Source of the DNA: Stenotrophomonas tumulicola
GTDB taxonomy: Bacteria > Pseudomonadota > Gammaproteobacteria > Xanthomonadales > Xanthomonadaceae
Length of the DNA: 64,000 bases
Direction of reading: 5' to 3'
NCBI RefSeq assembly: GCF_014117215.1
Contig: NZ_JACGXS010000009.1
Coordinates: 62,001-126,000 of the forward strand
The position numbers were made by a program, and so were the translations under genes. The stretch's first letter is position 1. Each line of letters opens with the position of its first letter. Positions 17,943 through 26,327 of this stretch are shown in pieces. The notes under the pieces are model-generated. The model did no database searches, had not been told where the DNA came from, and was given only the letters and a program-made list of their open reading frames with translations.

Positions 17943-20012
17943 ATGGCACGCAGGCGATGGATCATGGGGGTGGCGGCGCTGACCGCGCTGGGTGTGCTGG
18001 CGACGTTCCTGCCGCAGCCCGTGGAAGAGGCGCTGCCACAGGGGCCGGCGCCTACCCTGCTGGGGTGGACGGCGCAGATCGGATCCCTGGCGGGTGATGG
18101 CATCGCCGGTGTACGCGATGGCGCAGCGGAACTGGCCCGTTTCTCCGATCCCTATGCACTGCTGGCGCTGGACGATGGCGCGTTGCTGATCGCCGATGGC
18201 GGCGATGGCAATCGAATCCGCCGGCTTGGCGTGGATGGCCGGGTGGGGACCTTGGCAGGCAGCAGCGAGGGCTTCGCCGACGGCCCCGCGCTGCAGGCGC
18301 GGTTCCACACCCCATCCGGTCTTGCGCGCGGAATGGACGGCACGGTGTACGTAGCCGACACCGGCAACCATGCGATCCGCCGCATCGGCGTGGATGGCCA
18401 GGTCACCACGCTGGCCGGCGGCGAGCGCGGCTTCGTGGATGGGCCGGTGGCGCAGGCACGCTTCGATGCGCCCATGGGCGTGGCGGTGGACGCGCAGGGC
18501 AACGTGTACGTGGCCGATACCTGGAACGACCGCATCCGCGTGATCGGCACCGATGGCCAGGTGCGCACGCTGGCCGGCGCCGAGCCGGCGCATGTCGATG
18601 GGTTCGGTGGCGTCGCGCGCTTCGACACCCCGGTGGCGTTAGCATGGGACCACGATGGCGCGTTGCTGGTGGCGGACTTCTTCAACAATGCGATCCGCCG
18701 GGTGCGCCTGGATGGGCAGGTCGACACGCTGGTGGCCAATGGCAACGTGATCAACGGCCCGCTGTCGATGGTGCTCAGCCATGACGATGTGCTGTACGTA
18801 GGAGACCGTGCCGGGCGCATCGTGCAGGTGTCCGCGCAGGGGCACCAGATCGCCCTGGTCGGCACCGGGCGCGTCCCTCGGCTTGCCCGTGCCAGTGGGC
18901 TGGCGCTGGCGCCTGATGGCAGCCTGCAGGTGGCCGATGCAGCGGCATGGCGTCTGCACCGCGTGGTGCCGCTGGCACCGGGCGAACAGCCGGCCCCTGC
19001 GTTGGTGGGACCGGCCGTGGATGCGCCGTTGCCGCGCAGCGAGGGGCGCTGGCCTCTGGCCCCGCAGCTCGGCTGGCATGAGGTGGTCGGCACGCTGGGC
19101 GAAGTGCGCGGCAACTTCCGCGGTGAGAGCCGCCACCACCTGCACGACGGCTTCGATGTGCGCGGCGACGTCGGCCAGACGGTGCTGGCCATTGCCGATG
19201 GCAAGATCGACAGCCCGTTGTCCAGCTGGAGCGTGGGCGGACAGGCCGAGGGGCTGGCCGTGGGTACGCTGCGCTACCTGCACATGCGGGTGGGTCGCGA
19301 CCCGGCAGGACGGGCGTTCGACGAGCGCTGGCAGCAACTGCTGGATGGCGATGGCAAGCTGGAACGCATCCGCCTGAGGCGCGGCACGCGCATCCATGCA
19401 GGCGACCGGCTGGGCAGCATCAACAGCCAGGCGCATGTGCACCTGAGCGTGGGCAGCAGTGGCTTCGAACGCAACGCGGCCATGCTGGGCTTCACCGGCT
19501 TCGTCGATCGCGTGCCACCGCGCATCACCGATGTCGCGCTGCTGGATGACGCCGACCAGCCGTTGGCGGCAACTGCAGGAGGGCGCGTGCTGGTGCCGCG
19601 TGACGGCCCGGGCGTCCAGATCGTGGTGGAGGCCTGGGACCAGGTGGACGACAACCTGGCCCGCCGTCGGCTTGGGCTGTACCAGGTGGGCTACCAGGTC
19701 CTGGACGCCGGCGGCATGCCGCTGGCCGGTTACGAGCAGCCGCGCTGGAACATCGTGTTCAACCGCATGCCGCCGCAGCAGGAAGCGGTGAAGGTGGCAT
19801 ACGCGCCGGACAGTGGGATCACCGTGCATGGCAGTGCGGTCACCCGCTTCCGCTACCTGGCCACCAATACGGTGCGCGATGGGCTGATGCAGGTGGGCCG
19901 CTGGCAGCCCGCCGCGCTGCCGGCCGGTGAGTATGTGCTACGTGCGCATGCCCGCGACCACAGCGGCAATGATGCGGTGGGGCAGCGCGACCTGCACGTG
20001 GTGCTGCGGTAG
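17943..20012 (+). CDS. NHL-repeat propeller fused to M23/LytM-like domain, membrane-anchored
   Basis: 689 aa from the ATG at 17943, which has AAAGGGA 5 nt upstream; ATGs at 17928 and 17937 are in frame. One N-terminal membrane helix (IMGVAALTALGVLATFL) anchors it, probably facing the periplasm. Residues about 45-330 form an NHL beta-propeller with repeated GNVYVADTWNDRIRVI-like blades (DGTVYVADTGNHAIRRI, DGALLVADFFNNAIRRV). Residues about 370-510 look like an M23 peptidase: HDGFDV keeps the HxGxD ligands (His401, Asp405) and HVHLSV keeps HxH (His498, His500). A roughly 150-residue C-terminal beta domain follows. The fusion suggests a propeller that scaffolds or regulates a cell-wall endopeptidase. 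Activity is inferred. Confidence 0.75.
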   Translation: MARRRWIMGVAALTALGVLATFLPQPVEEALPQGPAPTLLGWTAQIGSLAGDGIAGVRDGAAELARFSDPYALLALDDGALLIADGGDGNRIRRLGVDGRVGTLAGSSEGFADGPALQARFHTPSGLARGMDGTVYVADTGNHAIRRIGVDGQVTTLAGGERGFVDGPVAQARFDAPMGVAVDAQGNVYVADTWNDRIRVIGTDGQVRTLAGAEPAHVDGFGGVARFDTPVALAWDHDGALLVADFFNNAIRRVRLDGQVDTLVANGNVINGPLSMVLSHDDVLYVGDRAGRIVQVSAQGHQIALVGTGRVPRLARASGLALAPDGSLQVADAAAWRLHRVVPLAPGEQPAPALVGPAVDAPLPRSEGRWPLAPQLGWHEVVGTLGEVRGNFRGESRHHLHDGFDVRGDVGQTVLAIADGKIDSPLSSWSVGGQAEGLAVGTLRYLHMRVGRDPAGRAFDERWQQLLDGDGKLERIRLRRGTRIHAGDRLGSINSQAHVHLSVGSSGFERNAAMLGFTGFVDRVPPRITDVALLDDADQPLAATAGGRVLVPRDGPGVQIVVEAWDQVDDNLARRRLGLYQVGYQVLDAGGMPLAGYEQPRWNIVFNRMPPQQEAVKVAYAPDSGITVHGSAVTRFRYLATNTVRDGLMQVGRWQPAALPAGEYVLRAHARDHSGNDAVGQRDLHVVLR

Positions 20013-20057
20013 GGCGCGGGCCAAGGACCCGCTCCATCCGGGTTTTCCCCGGTGATA

Positions 20058-20435
20058 TCAGGCGCCGACGCGTTCGCGTTCGGCGTCCATGTCTTCCAGC
20101 GGCCGCACCTCGATGCTGCCGAAACGCGCCCAGGGGAACTCCCGGGCGATACGCAGCGCGTGCTCGCGGTCATCGGCCTGGATGAGGTTGAAGCCGGCCA
20201 GCAGCTCGCGGGTTTCGGCGAACGGCCCATCGATGACGCGCTCCTGCCCGCCGCGCACGCGCAGCGTCCGGGCCTGGTCGACCGGTTGCAGTTTCTGCGA
20301 TGCCAGCAGGATGCCTTGTGCCTGCAGGGCATCGGCATGCTGCAGGCAATCGCGCATCAATGCATCGAACTCCTCGCTGGGCAACGCCTGCAGCAGGGTG
20401 GGTTCGATGTAGATCAGGAGCAGGAACTGCTGCAT
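20058..20435 (-). CDS. YCII/DGPF-family protein
   Basis: 125 aa from the ATG at 20435 (MQQFLLLIYI). The sequence contains the family tag VIDGPFAETRELLAGF, followed by IQADDREHALRIAREFP and a C-terminal strand with PLEDM. YCII-related proteins are small alpha-beta dimers, and the DGPF branch is often encoded beside ECF42 sigma factors. It is divergent from the DGPF-VOC-VOC-sigma operon that begins at 20598 and probably belongs to the same regulon. The enzymatic role is unknown. Confidence 0.85.
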   Translation of the reverse strand: MQQFLLLIYIEPTLLQALPSEEFDALMRDCLQHADALQAQGILLASQKLQPVDQARTLRVRGGQERVIDGPFAETRELLAGFNLIQADDREHALRIAREFPWARFGSIEVRPLEDMDAERERVGA

Positions 20436-20523
20436 GGCCCGGGTCCGTCGAAAGTGGGTGTCCATGATGGACCAGTGCCGCGCAGGATCGTGTTGCAGCG
20501 CCGCAGAAATTGTCGATCACGGA

Positions 20524-20550
20524 TGTCGATTTCCGTGTCCCTGGTTCGTC
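20524..20550 (+). promoter_or_regulatory. Predicted ECF42-type promoter
   Basis: TGTCGA (20524-20529), a 17-nt spacer and CGTC (20547-20550) match the -35/-10 pair I recall for ECF42-group sigma factors (TGTCGA and CG[A/T]C). The -10 lies 47 nt before the ATG at 20598, leaving a short leader. Another TGTCGA is at 20511 and one on the other strand at 20554-20549, so the divergent gene may share the region. The sigma factor at 21906 would then regulate its own operon. Confidence 0.6.
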
Positions 20551-20597
20551 GACATGATGAAGGCCCGGCAGAACCGGGCCACGGCAGGAACACGGAC

Positions 20598-21014
20598 ATG
20601 AAAGTGATGGTCATCGTGAAATCCGATGCGCGGATCGAGACGGGGGCACTGCCCTGCCATGCCGAACTGGAGTCCATGGGCCGGTTCAACGAAGAGCTGG
20701 TGCGGGCAGGCGTGATGCTGGCAGGCGAAGGCCTGCACGCGAGCAGGCGTGGCCACCGGATACGCTTCAACGAACAGGGCCGCGAGGTCATCGACGGGCC
20801 TTTTGCCGATCCGACGACGCTGGTGGCCGGTTTCTGGCTGTGGCAGGTGCGCTCGCTGGATGAGGCGCTGGAATGGGCACAACGCGCTCCGTTCGGGCCC
20901 GGTGCCGAGCTGGAACTGCGCCAGGTGATGGCTGAAGAGGACTTCGGCGACGCCTTCACCGAGGAACTGCGCGGACAGGAGCAGCGTCTGCGTGATGCGC
21001 TGGATGCGCGCTGA
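20598..21014 (+). CDS. YCII/DGPF-family protein, first gene of the ECF42 operon
   Basis: 138 aa from the ATG at 20598 with AGGAA upstream. It contains VIDGPFADPTTLVAGFWLWQV, the DGPF signature, and an EALEWAQRAPFGPG segment equivalent to the other YCII copy at 20058-20435. The C-terminal tail is acidic and helical (EEDFGDAFTEELRGQEQRLRDAL). It is followed 42 bp later by the first VOC gene and by the ECF sigma gene at the operon end. ECF42 systems characteristically carry DGPF genes, possibly as effectors or partners of the sigma factor. Biochemistry unknown. Confidence 0.85.
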   Translation: MKVMVIVKSDARIETGALPCHAELESMGRFNEELVRAGVMLAGEGLHASRRGHRIRFNEQGREVIDGPFADPTTLVAGFWLWQVRSLDEALEWAQRAPFGPGAELELRQVMAEEDFGDAFTEELRGQEQRLRDALDAR

Positions 21015-21056
21015 AACCCCCTTGTTTCCCCACACTTCCACTACTGGAGCTGGACC

Positions 21057-21479
21057 ATGAAACTGATTCCCTTCCTGGACTTCAACGGCCAGGCCCACGA
21101 GGCGATGGCGTTCTATGCCAACGCACTGGGGGGCACGGTGACTTCGGAAATGAAATACCGGGACATGCCACCGTCCGACGGCATGCCCGGCTGCAACGAG
21201 ATGCCGCCCGAGACCCTGGACCATGTGGCGCACGCGCAGCTGGAGGTGGGCGGTGCGGTGCTGATGGCGGCCGACGGGCCCAGCGATGGCAAGGGCGGGG
21301 CCACCACGATCAACGTGGAGGTGGGCAGCGTGGAGGAGGCCGAGCGTGTGTTCGCCGCGCTTGCCGAAGGCGGCGAGGTCCGCATGCCGATCGCCGAAAC
21401 GTTCTGGGCGCTACGCTGGGGCATGCTGGTGGATCGCTACGGCAAGCCGTGGATGGTCAACTGCATGAAGCCTTCCTGA
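21057..21479 (+). CDS. VOC-family protein, PhnB-like
   Basis: 140 aa. The start MKLIPFLDFNGQAHEAMAFY with two beta-alpha-beta-beta-beta modules is typical of PhnB-like VOC proteins. The central MPGCNEMPPE insert, VLMAADGP and the end ALRWGMLVDRYGKPWMVNC complete the fold. VOC proteins bind a divalent metal or small ligand; PhnB itself has no proven activity. It is 16 bp from the next VOC gene and part of the ECF42 operon. Confidence 0.88.
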   Translation: MKLIPFLDFNGQAHEAMAFYANALGGTVTSEMKYRDMPPSDGMPGCNEMPPETLDHVAHAQLEVGGAVLMAADGPSDGKGGATTINVEVGSVEEAERVFAALAEGGEVRMPIAETFWALRWGMLVDRYGKPWMVNCMKPS

Positions 21480-21495
21480 CCTGGAGACATGACCC

Positions 21496-21906
21496 ATGAG
21501 CACACCCTATGTACAGATGGTCTTCGTCAACCTGCCGGTGCGTGACGTGGAGGCCGCCAAGGGCTTCTTCCTCGCCTTGGGTTACGACTTCAATCCGACT
21601 TTCAGCGATGAGAACGCAACCTGCATCGTCATCAGCGATTCCATCTTCGTGATGCTGCTGGCCAACGCGTTCTTCCAGCAGTTCACCGACAAGGCCATCG
21701 CCGATGCACGGCAGTCCACCGAGGTGATCACCTGCCTGTCGGCGGAAAGCCGCGAGGCGGTGGACGCGCTGCTGGACAGGGCGCTGGCGGCAGGTGCGAG
21801 CGAGCCGCAACCCGCGCGCGACCTTGGCTTCATGTACCAGCGTGGCTTCCAGGACCTGGATGGCCACCTGTGGGAAATCGCATACATGGACGGCGAGCCG
21901 GCTTGA
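21496..21906 (+). CDS. VOC/glyoxalase-family protein
   Basis: 136 aa beginning MSTPYVQMVFVNLPVRDVEAA and ending LDGHLWEIAYMDGEPA, with the glyoxalase-like GYDFNPTFSDENATCIVISDSIFVMLL first module. The ending DLDGHLWEI is the usual last strand with its metal-binding Glu. Its TGA stop overlaps the sigma start (TGATG), so translation of the two is probably coupled. No substrate can be named. Confidence 0.87.
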   Translation: MSTPYVQMVFVNLPVRDVEAAKGFFLALGYDFNPTFSDENATCIVISDSIFVMLLANAFFQQFTDKAIADARQSTEVITCLSAESREAVDALLDRALAAGASEPQPARDLGFMYQRGFQDLDGHLWEIAYMDGEPA

Positions 21907-23150
21907 TGCAGCAGCGGCTGGATACCCTGTGGCGGATGGAGTCCCCCGCGCTGATCGCGCGGGTGGCACGCATGCTGGGTGGCGATATCGGCCGTGCCGA
22001 AGAACTGGTCCAGGACTGCTGGCTGGTCGCGCTGGAGCGCTGGCCCGCCGAAGGCATGCCGGACAACCCTGGAGCGTGGCTGATGACCGCTGCCCGCAAC
22101 CGTGCCATTGATGTGCTGCGACAACACCAGCGCGTGGCCGAGCAGCACGCGCGCTGGGGCGAGGTGCTGCATCCTGCGGCGCCGGTGGCCCCCGACGACA
22201 GCGACGCGCTGGGCGATGATATCGGCGATGACCTGCTGCGGCTGATGTTCGTGGCCTGCCACCCGGTGCTGCCGGCCGATGCGCGGGTGGCGTTGACGCT
22301 GCGCCTGCTGGGTGGGCTGTCCACGCAGGAAATCGCCCGCGCGTTCCTGTTGCCAGAGCCGACCATCGCCCAGCGCATCGTGCGCGCGAAGCGGACGCTG
22401 GCGCAGAAGCAGGTTCCCTTCGAGGTGCCACGCGAGGCGGCGCTTCGCGAGCGCCTGCAGTCGGTGCTGGAGGCCATCTACCTGGTGTTCAACGAAGGCT
22501 ATGCTGCCAGTGCCGGCGATGACTGGATGCGGCCGGCGCTGTGCGAAGAGGCGCTGCGCCTGGGACGCGTGCTGGCCCAGCGTTTGCCGCTGCAGGCCGC
22601 GGTGCATGGCCTGCTGGCACTGATGGAACTGCAGGCATCGCGTAGTGCGGCGCGGGTCGACGCCACCGGGCACGCCGTGTTGCTGGACCAGCAGGACCGC
22701 GCGCGCTGGGACTGGCTGCAGATCGGGCGTGGCCGCGCCTCGTTGCAGGCGGCCCTCCAGCTGGGTGGCGATGATGAGCCCTATGTGCTGCAGGCTGGGA
22801 TTGCCGAATGCCACGCCCAGGCGCGCGAGGCTGCGCGTACCGACTGGTCGCGCATCGCTGCGCTGTACGCGCGCCTGCTGGAGGTGCAGCCATCACCGGT
22901 GATCGCGTTGAATGCCGTGGTGGCCGTGTCGCGTGCGGAGGGCCCCTTCGTTGCCTGGGCCAGGCTGCAGCCACTGCTGCAGGACCCACGGCTGCAGGGG
23001 CACGCCCCGTTGTGGGTGGTGCGTGGCGAGCTGCTGTCCCGGCTGGGGCGCACGGAAGATGCCCGGCAGGCCTTTGCCCATGCTGCGGCACTGACCACCA
23101 ACGGGCGCGAGCGCGAGGTGCTGCTGGAGCGTGCACGCGATCCCGGCTAG
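21906..23150 (+). CDS. ECF42-type RNA polymerase sigma factor with C-terminal TPR extension
   Basis: 414 aa from the ATG at 21906, overlapping the previous stop by one base. Sigma2 (about 10-80) shows MLGGDIGRAEELVQDCWLVALERWP and WLMTAARNRAIDVLRQH. Sigma4 (about 115-170) shows LTLRLLGGLSTQEIARAFLLPEPTIAQRIVRAKRTL. The remaining 240 residues, LVFNEGYAAS onward, form the helical TPR-like extension that marks ECF42-type factors; there is no anti-sigma gene nearby, as usual for the group. The extension is thought to control activity. Gene order DGPF-VOC-VOC-sigma and the promoter at 20524 support self-regulation. The inducing signal is unknown. Confidence 0.9.
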   Translation: MQQRLDTLWRMESPALIARVARMLGGDIGRAEELVQDCWLVALERWPAEGMPDNPGAWLMTAARNRAIDVLRQHQRVAEQHARWGEVLHPAAPVAPDDSDALGDDIGDDLLRLMFVACHPVLPADARVALTLRLLGGLSTQEIARAFLLPEPTIAQRIVRAKRTLAQKQVPFEVPREAALRERLQSVLEAIYLVFNEGYAASAGDDWMRPALCEEALRLGRVLAQRLPLQAAVHGLLALMELQASRSAARVDATGHAVLLDQQDRARWDWLQIGRGRASLQAALQLGGDDEPYVLQAGIAECHAQAREAARTDWSRIAALYARLLEVQPSPVIALNAVVAVSRAEGPFVAWARLQPLLQDPRLQGHAPLWVVRGELLSRLGRTEDARQAFAHAAALTTNGREREVLLERARDPG

Positions 23151-23240
23151 CGCGTGGCCACTTGTTGGCGGGCATCCCGGCGCCAGCGCGTTCACGTGGC
23201 TTACACTCGGCTTCTTTGGTCGTTCCTGCTGGAGAGCGCA

Positions 23241-24887
23241 ATGAAGCGATTGGTGATGGGTGTGTTGGCGTTGTCGGTGTCCACCGCCGTGATGGCGGCG
23301 ACGCCGAAGTTCGATGGCGGGCGGATCTCCGCCGACGTCAAGGAACTGGCGTCGGATGCGTATGAAGGCCGTTCCCCGGCCACCGCCGGCGAGCAGAAGA
23401 CCATCGCCTTCCTCAGTGCCCGGTTCGCCGAGGCGGGCCTGCAGCCCGGCGGCGACCTGCAGGACGGCAAGCGCCTGTGGACCCAGGCGGTGCCCCTGCT
23501 CAAGGGCGACATCGTGGGTACGCCAGAGCTGGCGCTGCACCAGGGTGGGCAGGCCCTGCCACTGGAGCAGGGCAAGCAGATTGCCGTGCGCGCCGCCATG
23601 AACGGTGCCAACCAGGTCGACATCAGCAAGGCGCCGCTGGTGTTCCTTGGCTATGGCGTGAAAGCGCCGGAGAAGGACTGGGACGATTTCAAGGGCGTGG
23701 ACCTGCAGGGCAAGATCGCCGTGGTGCTGGTCAACGATCCGGATTTCGAGACCGGAAAGGGTGACTTCGACGGCAAGGGCATGACCTGGTACGGGCGCTG
23801 GCCGTACAAGTACGAGGAGGGCGCCCGCCAGGGTGCGCTGGGCGTGCTGATCGTGCATGAGACCGCACCGGCATCCTACGGCTGGGCGACGGTGGCCGGA
23901 TCGAACACCAACACGATGTTCGACGTGGTGCGCGACAACCCTGCCGAGTCGCATCCGCTGCTGGAAGGCTGGATACAGCGTGACCTGGCGGTGGACCTGT
24001 TCAAGTCGGCCGGGCTGGATTTCGAGGCGCTGAAGAAGCAGGCGCAGCAGCGCGACTTCAAGCCGGTGCCGCTGGCCGGTGCCAGCCTGGACGCGCGCTA
24101 TGCGGTGAAGACCGAAGTGATCACCTCGCACAACGTGGCGGCACGCCTGGAAGGCAGCAGCCACCCGGACGAAACAGTGGTGTACAGCGCGCACTGGGAC
24201 CATATCGGCGTGGGTGAGCCGGACGCACGGGGTGATCGCATCTTCAACGGAGCGCTGGACAATGCCAGCGGCACGGCATCGCTGGTCGAGCTGGCCCGCG
24301 GCTTCGCCAAGGCACCACGCACGCAGCGTTCGTTGCTGTTCCTGGCGGTGACGGCCGAAGAGAAGGGCCTGCTGGGTTCGGAGTACTACGCTACCCATCC
24401 GCTGTATCCGCTGGAAAAGACCGTGGCGGTGATCAACATGGATGGCATGGCGCCGTTCGGTCCTTCGCGTGATTTCGGCATCTACGGCGCAGCACGCTTC
24501 GAGCTGCTGGACCAGTTGAAGGAAGTCGCCAAGGGCTGGGACATCCGCTACACGCCGGACCCGAAGCCCGAAGCGGGCCTGTTCTTCCGTTCGGACCACT
24601 TCCCGTTCGCCAAGCGCGGTGTGCCTGCGCTGTCCTGGTCGGCGGGGCAGGATTGGGTAGAGGGGGGCGTGGCGGCAGGCAAGAAGGCGTCTGACGACTA
24701 CACTGCCAAGCGCTACCACCAGCAGGGCGACGAATGGCAGCCGGACTGGAAGTTCGCCGGTGCCGCGCGCGACCTGGAAGTGCTGTACACGCTGGGCAGC
24801 CAGTTGGCCAACGCACGCACATGGCCGAACTGGAGTGCGGAAGAAGCCTTCCGCGCCGTCCGCGACGCCAGCGCAGACCAGCGCTGA
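23241..24887 (+). CDS. Exported M28-family metallopeptidase
   Basis: 548 aa from the ATG at 23241 with GGAGAG upstream. The signal peptide is MKRLVMGVLALSVSTAVMA. A PA domain lies at about 125-290 (LVFLGYGVKAPEKDWDDF), inserted before the catalytic core. Zinc ligands and base are present: His318 in HWDHIG, Asp340 in LDNASGTASL, Glu373-Glu374 in TAEEKGLLGS, an Asp in INMDGM, and His in SDHFPFAKRGVP. M28 enzymes are periplasmic or secreted aminopeptidases with two zincs. It is a single gene; the stop is followed at once by the inverted repeat at 24889-24977. Confidence 0.92.
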   Translation: MKRLVMGVLALSVSTAVMAATPKFDGGRISADVKELASDAYEGRSPATAGEQKTIAFLSARFAEAGLQPGGDLQDGKRLWTQAVPLLKGDIVGTPELALHQGGQALPLEQGKQIAVRAAMNGANQVDISKAPLVFLGYGVKAPEKDWDDFKGVDLQGKIAVVLVNDPDFETGKGDFDGKGMTWYGRWPYKYEEGARQGALGVLIVHETAPASYGWATVAGSNTNTMFDVVRDNPAESHPLLEGWIQRDLAVDLFKSAGLDFEALKKQAQQRDFKPVPLAGASLDARYAVKTEVITSHNVAARLEGSSHPDETVVYSAHWDHIGVGEPDARGDRIFNGALDNASGTASLVELARGFAKAPRTQRSLLFLAVTAEEKGLLGSEYYATHPLYPLEKTVAVINMDGMAPFGPSRDFGIYGAARFELLDQLKEVAKGWDIRYTPDPKPEAGLFFRSDHFPFAKRGVPALSWSAGQDWVEGGVAAGKKASDDYTAKRYHQQGDEWQPDWKFAGAARDLEVLYTLGSQLANARTWPNWSAEEAFRAVRDASADQR

Positions 24888-24888
24888 A

Positions 24889-24977
24889 AAAAGGGGACGG
24901 AGGGGATTAAGTCGTTTTCGTCCCCTTTGTTCTTCCTGAAAGAGCCAGAAGCAACTTAATCCCCTCCGTCCCCTTTT
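24889..24977. repeat. Long inverted repeat with GGGGACGGAGGGG core, copy 1
   Basis: A perfect 24-bp inverted repeat with arms at 24889-24912 and 24954-24977 and a 41-nt loop. Each arm contains GGGGACGGAGGGGATTAAGT or its complement. The left arm starts 2 nt after the M28 peptidase stop. Runs of A and T at the outer ends give a bidirectional intrinsic-terminator shape. Two more copies occur at 27468-27546 and 49951-50002. Similar REP-like units in gammaproteobacteria are often RAYT-related, which is inference here. Confidence 0.85.
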
Positions 24978-25067
24978 GGGGGGCGGAATACGGGGTTTCG
25001 TCGCGTGGCGCTTGCGGTGGCGGGCCGGCGCTCTATGCTCGGCCCATCCCAACATGAAGGCACCACC

Positions 25068-26327
25068 GTGTTCGCCAGTGTCTCCCTGATCTTCCGTCAC
25101 CTGCTGGCCTGGACTGCGGCGCTGATCGTGGCCGGCATGGTCTGGAGCGGCATCTTCAGCGGCATGCAGGATGGTCCGGGCTGGGTGTTCGGGCTGCTGG
25201 CCATGTTCCTGATGCTGTCGGCGCTGGGCAGTGCGATCACCCACCTGCGGCGCGTCTGGCTGGTCGCCGGCCGCCTGGATGGCAGCACGCTGTCCGGGCG
25301 CCAGCGTCGCCAGGTTGAGCTGCCGCTGGATGCCGGCCCGGCGTTCTCGCTGGTGGAAGCGGCCATCGCCGAGCTGCCGCGCGTGGAGGACATTGAAAGC
25401 GCAGCAGGCAGCCTGCAGGTCCGTGCCTACGTGCGCCGTGTCGATCCGTGGAATGGCCGCCAGCCTTCGCGCTGGAACCTGCCTGCACGGCTGGCGATCA
25501 AGCGCAACAGCGTATTGGCGACGGTGACGCCGGGGCAGGGCACCTGCACGGTGACGCTGCTGTTCGAGCCGGATGCGGGCTGGTGGGCGGACCTGCTGGC
25601 ACTGGATGAAGGCAGCAATTTCGAGAATGCCGAAGCGGTGTCGCGTGCGATCAGCCGCCGCGTGGCCGACCAGCGACGCGACGAGCAGGCCGCCGCCGAA
25701 CAGACCCATGTGGAGAAGGAGCTGTCGGTGGCACGCCTGAACCTGCTGCACGCGCAGGTGGAGCCGCACTTCCTGTACAACACGCTGGCCAACGCGCAGG
25801 TGCTAACCCGCACCGATCCTGGCCGTGCCGAGCAGATGCTGGGGCACTTGATCCATTACCTGCGCAGTTCGTTGCCCAGCATGGAAGAGTCGGTGTCGAC
25901 GCTTGGCGTGGAGCTGGATCGCACCCGTGCATACCTGGAGATCCTGCGCATCCGCATGGGCGCGCGGCTGGGCGTGGAGGTGCAGGTGCCCGAGGCGCTG
26001 CATGCGGTGCGCCTGCCGGCGATGGCGCTGCAGACGCTGGTGGAGAATGCGATCAAGCACGGCCTGGAACCGAAGCCCGGTGGCGGCACGATCTGGATCA
26101 TCGCCCGTGCGTTCGACGACCACGTTACCGTGACCGTCGCCGACGATGGCCTGGGCTTCGGCCATGGCACCAGCGGCACCGGCATCGGCCTGAAGAACCT
26201 GCGTGAGCGCCTGCGCCTTACCTGTGGCGAACAGGCTGGCGTGGCCATCGTTGCCAACTTCCCCAGCGGCGTTGCCGCCACCCTGACCCTGCCACCGGCT
26301 GCGAAGGAGGCCTGGCATGCCACTTGA
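25068..26327 (+). CDS. LytS-type sensor histidine kinase
   Basis: 419 aa from a GTG at 25068 with AAGG 8 nt upstream; ATG at 25035 is an alternative. Two N-terminal membrane helices (LLAWTAALIVAGMVWSGIF and VFGLLAMFLMLSALGSAI) are followed by a cytoplasmic region, the His_kinase box EPHFLYNTLANAQVL with His234, and an HATPase_c domain (VENAIKHGLEPK, DDGLGFGHGTSGTGIGLKN). This is the LytS/YehU kinase class that pairs with LytTR regulators. The downstream regulator gene overlaps by 11 bp, so the two form one unit. The signal is unknown. Confidence 0.9.
   Translation: MFASVSLIFRHLLAWTAALIVAGMVWSGIFSGMQDGPGWVFGLLAMFLMLSALGSAITHLRRVWLVAGRLDGSTLSGRQRRQVELPLDAGPAFSLVEAAIAELPRVEDIESAAGSLQVRAYVRRVDPWNGRQPSRWNLPARLAIKRNSVLATVTPGQGTCTVTLLFEPDAGWWADLLALDEGSNFENAEAVSRAISRRVADQRRDEQAAAEQTHVEKELSVARLNLLHAQVEPHFLYNTLANAQVLTRTDPGRAEQMLGHLIHYLRSSLPSMEESVSTLGVELDRTRAYLEILRIRMGARLGVEVQVPEALHAVRLPAMALQTLVENAIKHGLEPKPGGGTIWIIARAFDDHVTVTVADDGLGFGHGTSGTGIGLKNLRERLRLTCGEQAGVAIVANFPSGVAATLTLPPAAKEAWHAT

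Noticed and set aside
22893..25769. Very long reverse-strand reading frame across the sigma-factor and M28 peptidase genes
   Set aside because: It is antisense to two well-supported genes; in high-GC DNA long open frames arise on the opposite strand. Its translation is Arg/His-rich with no domain.
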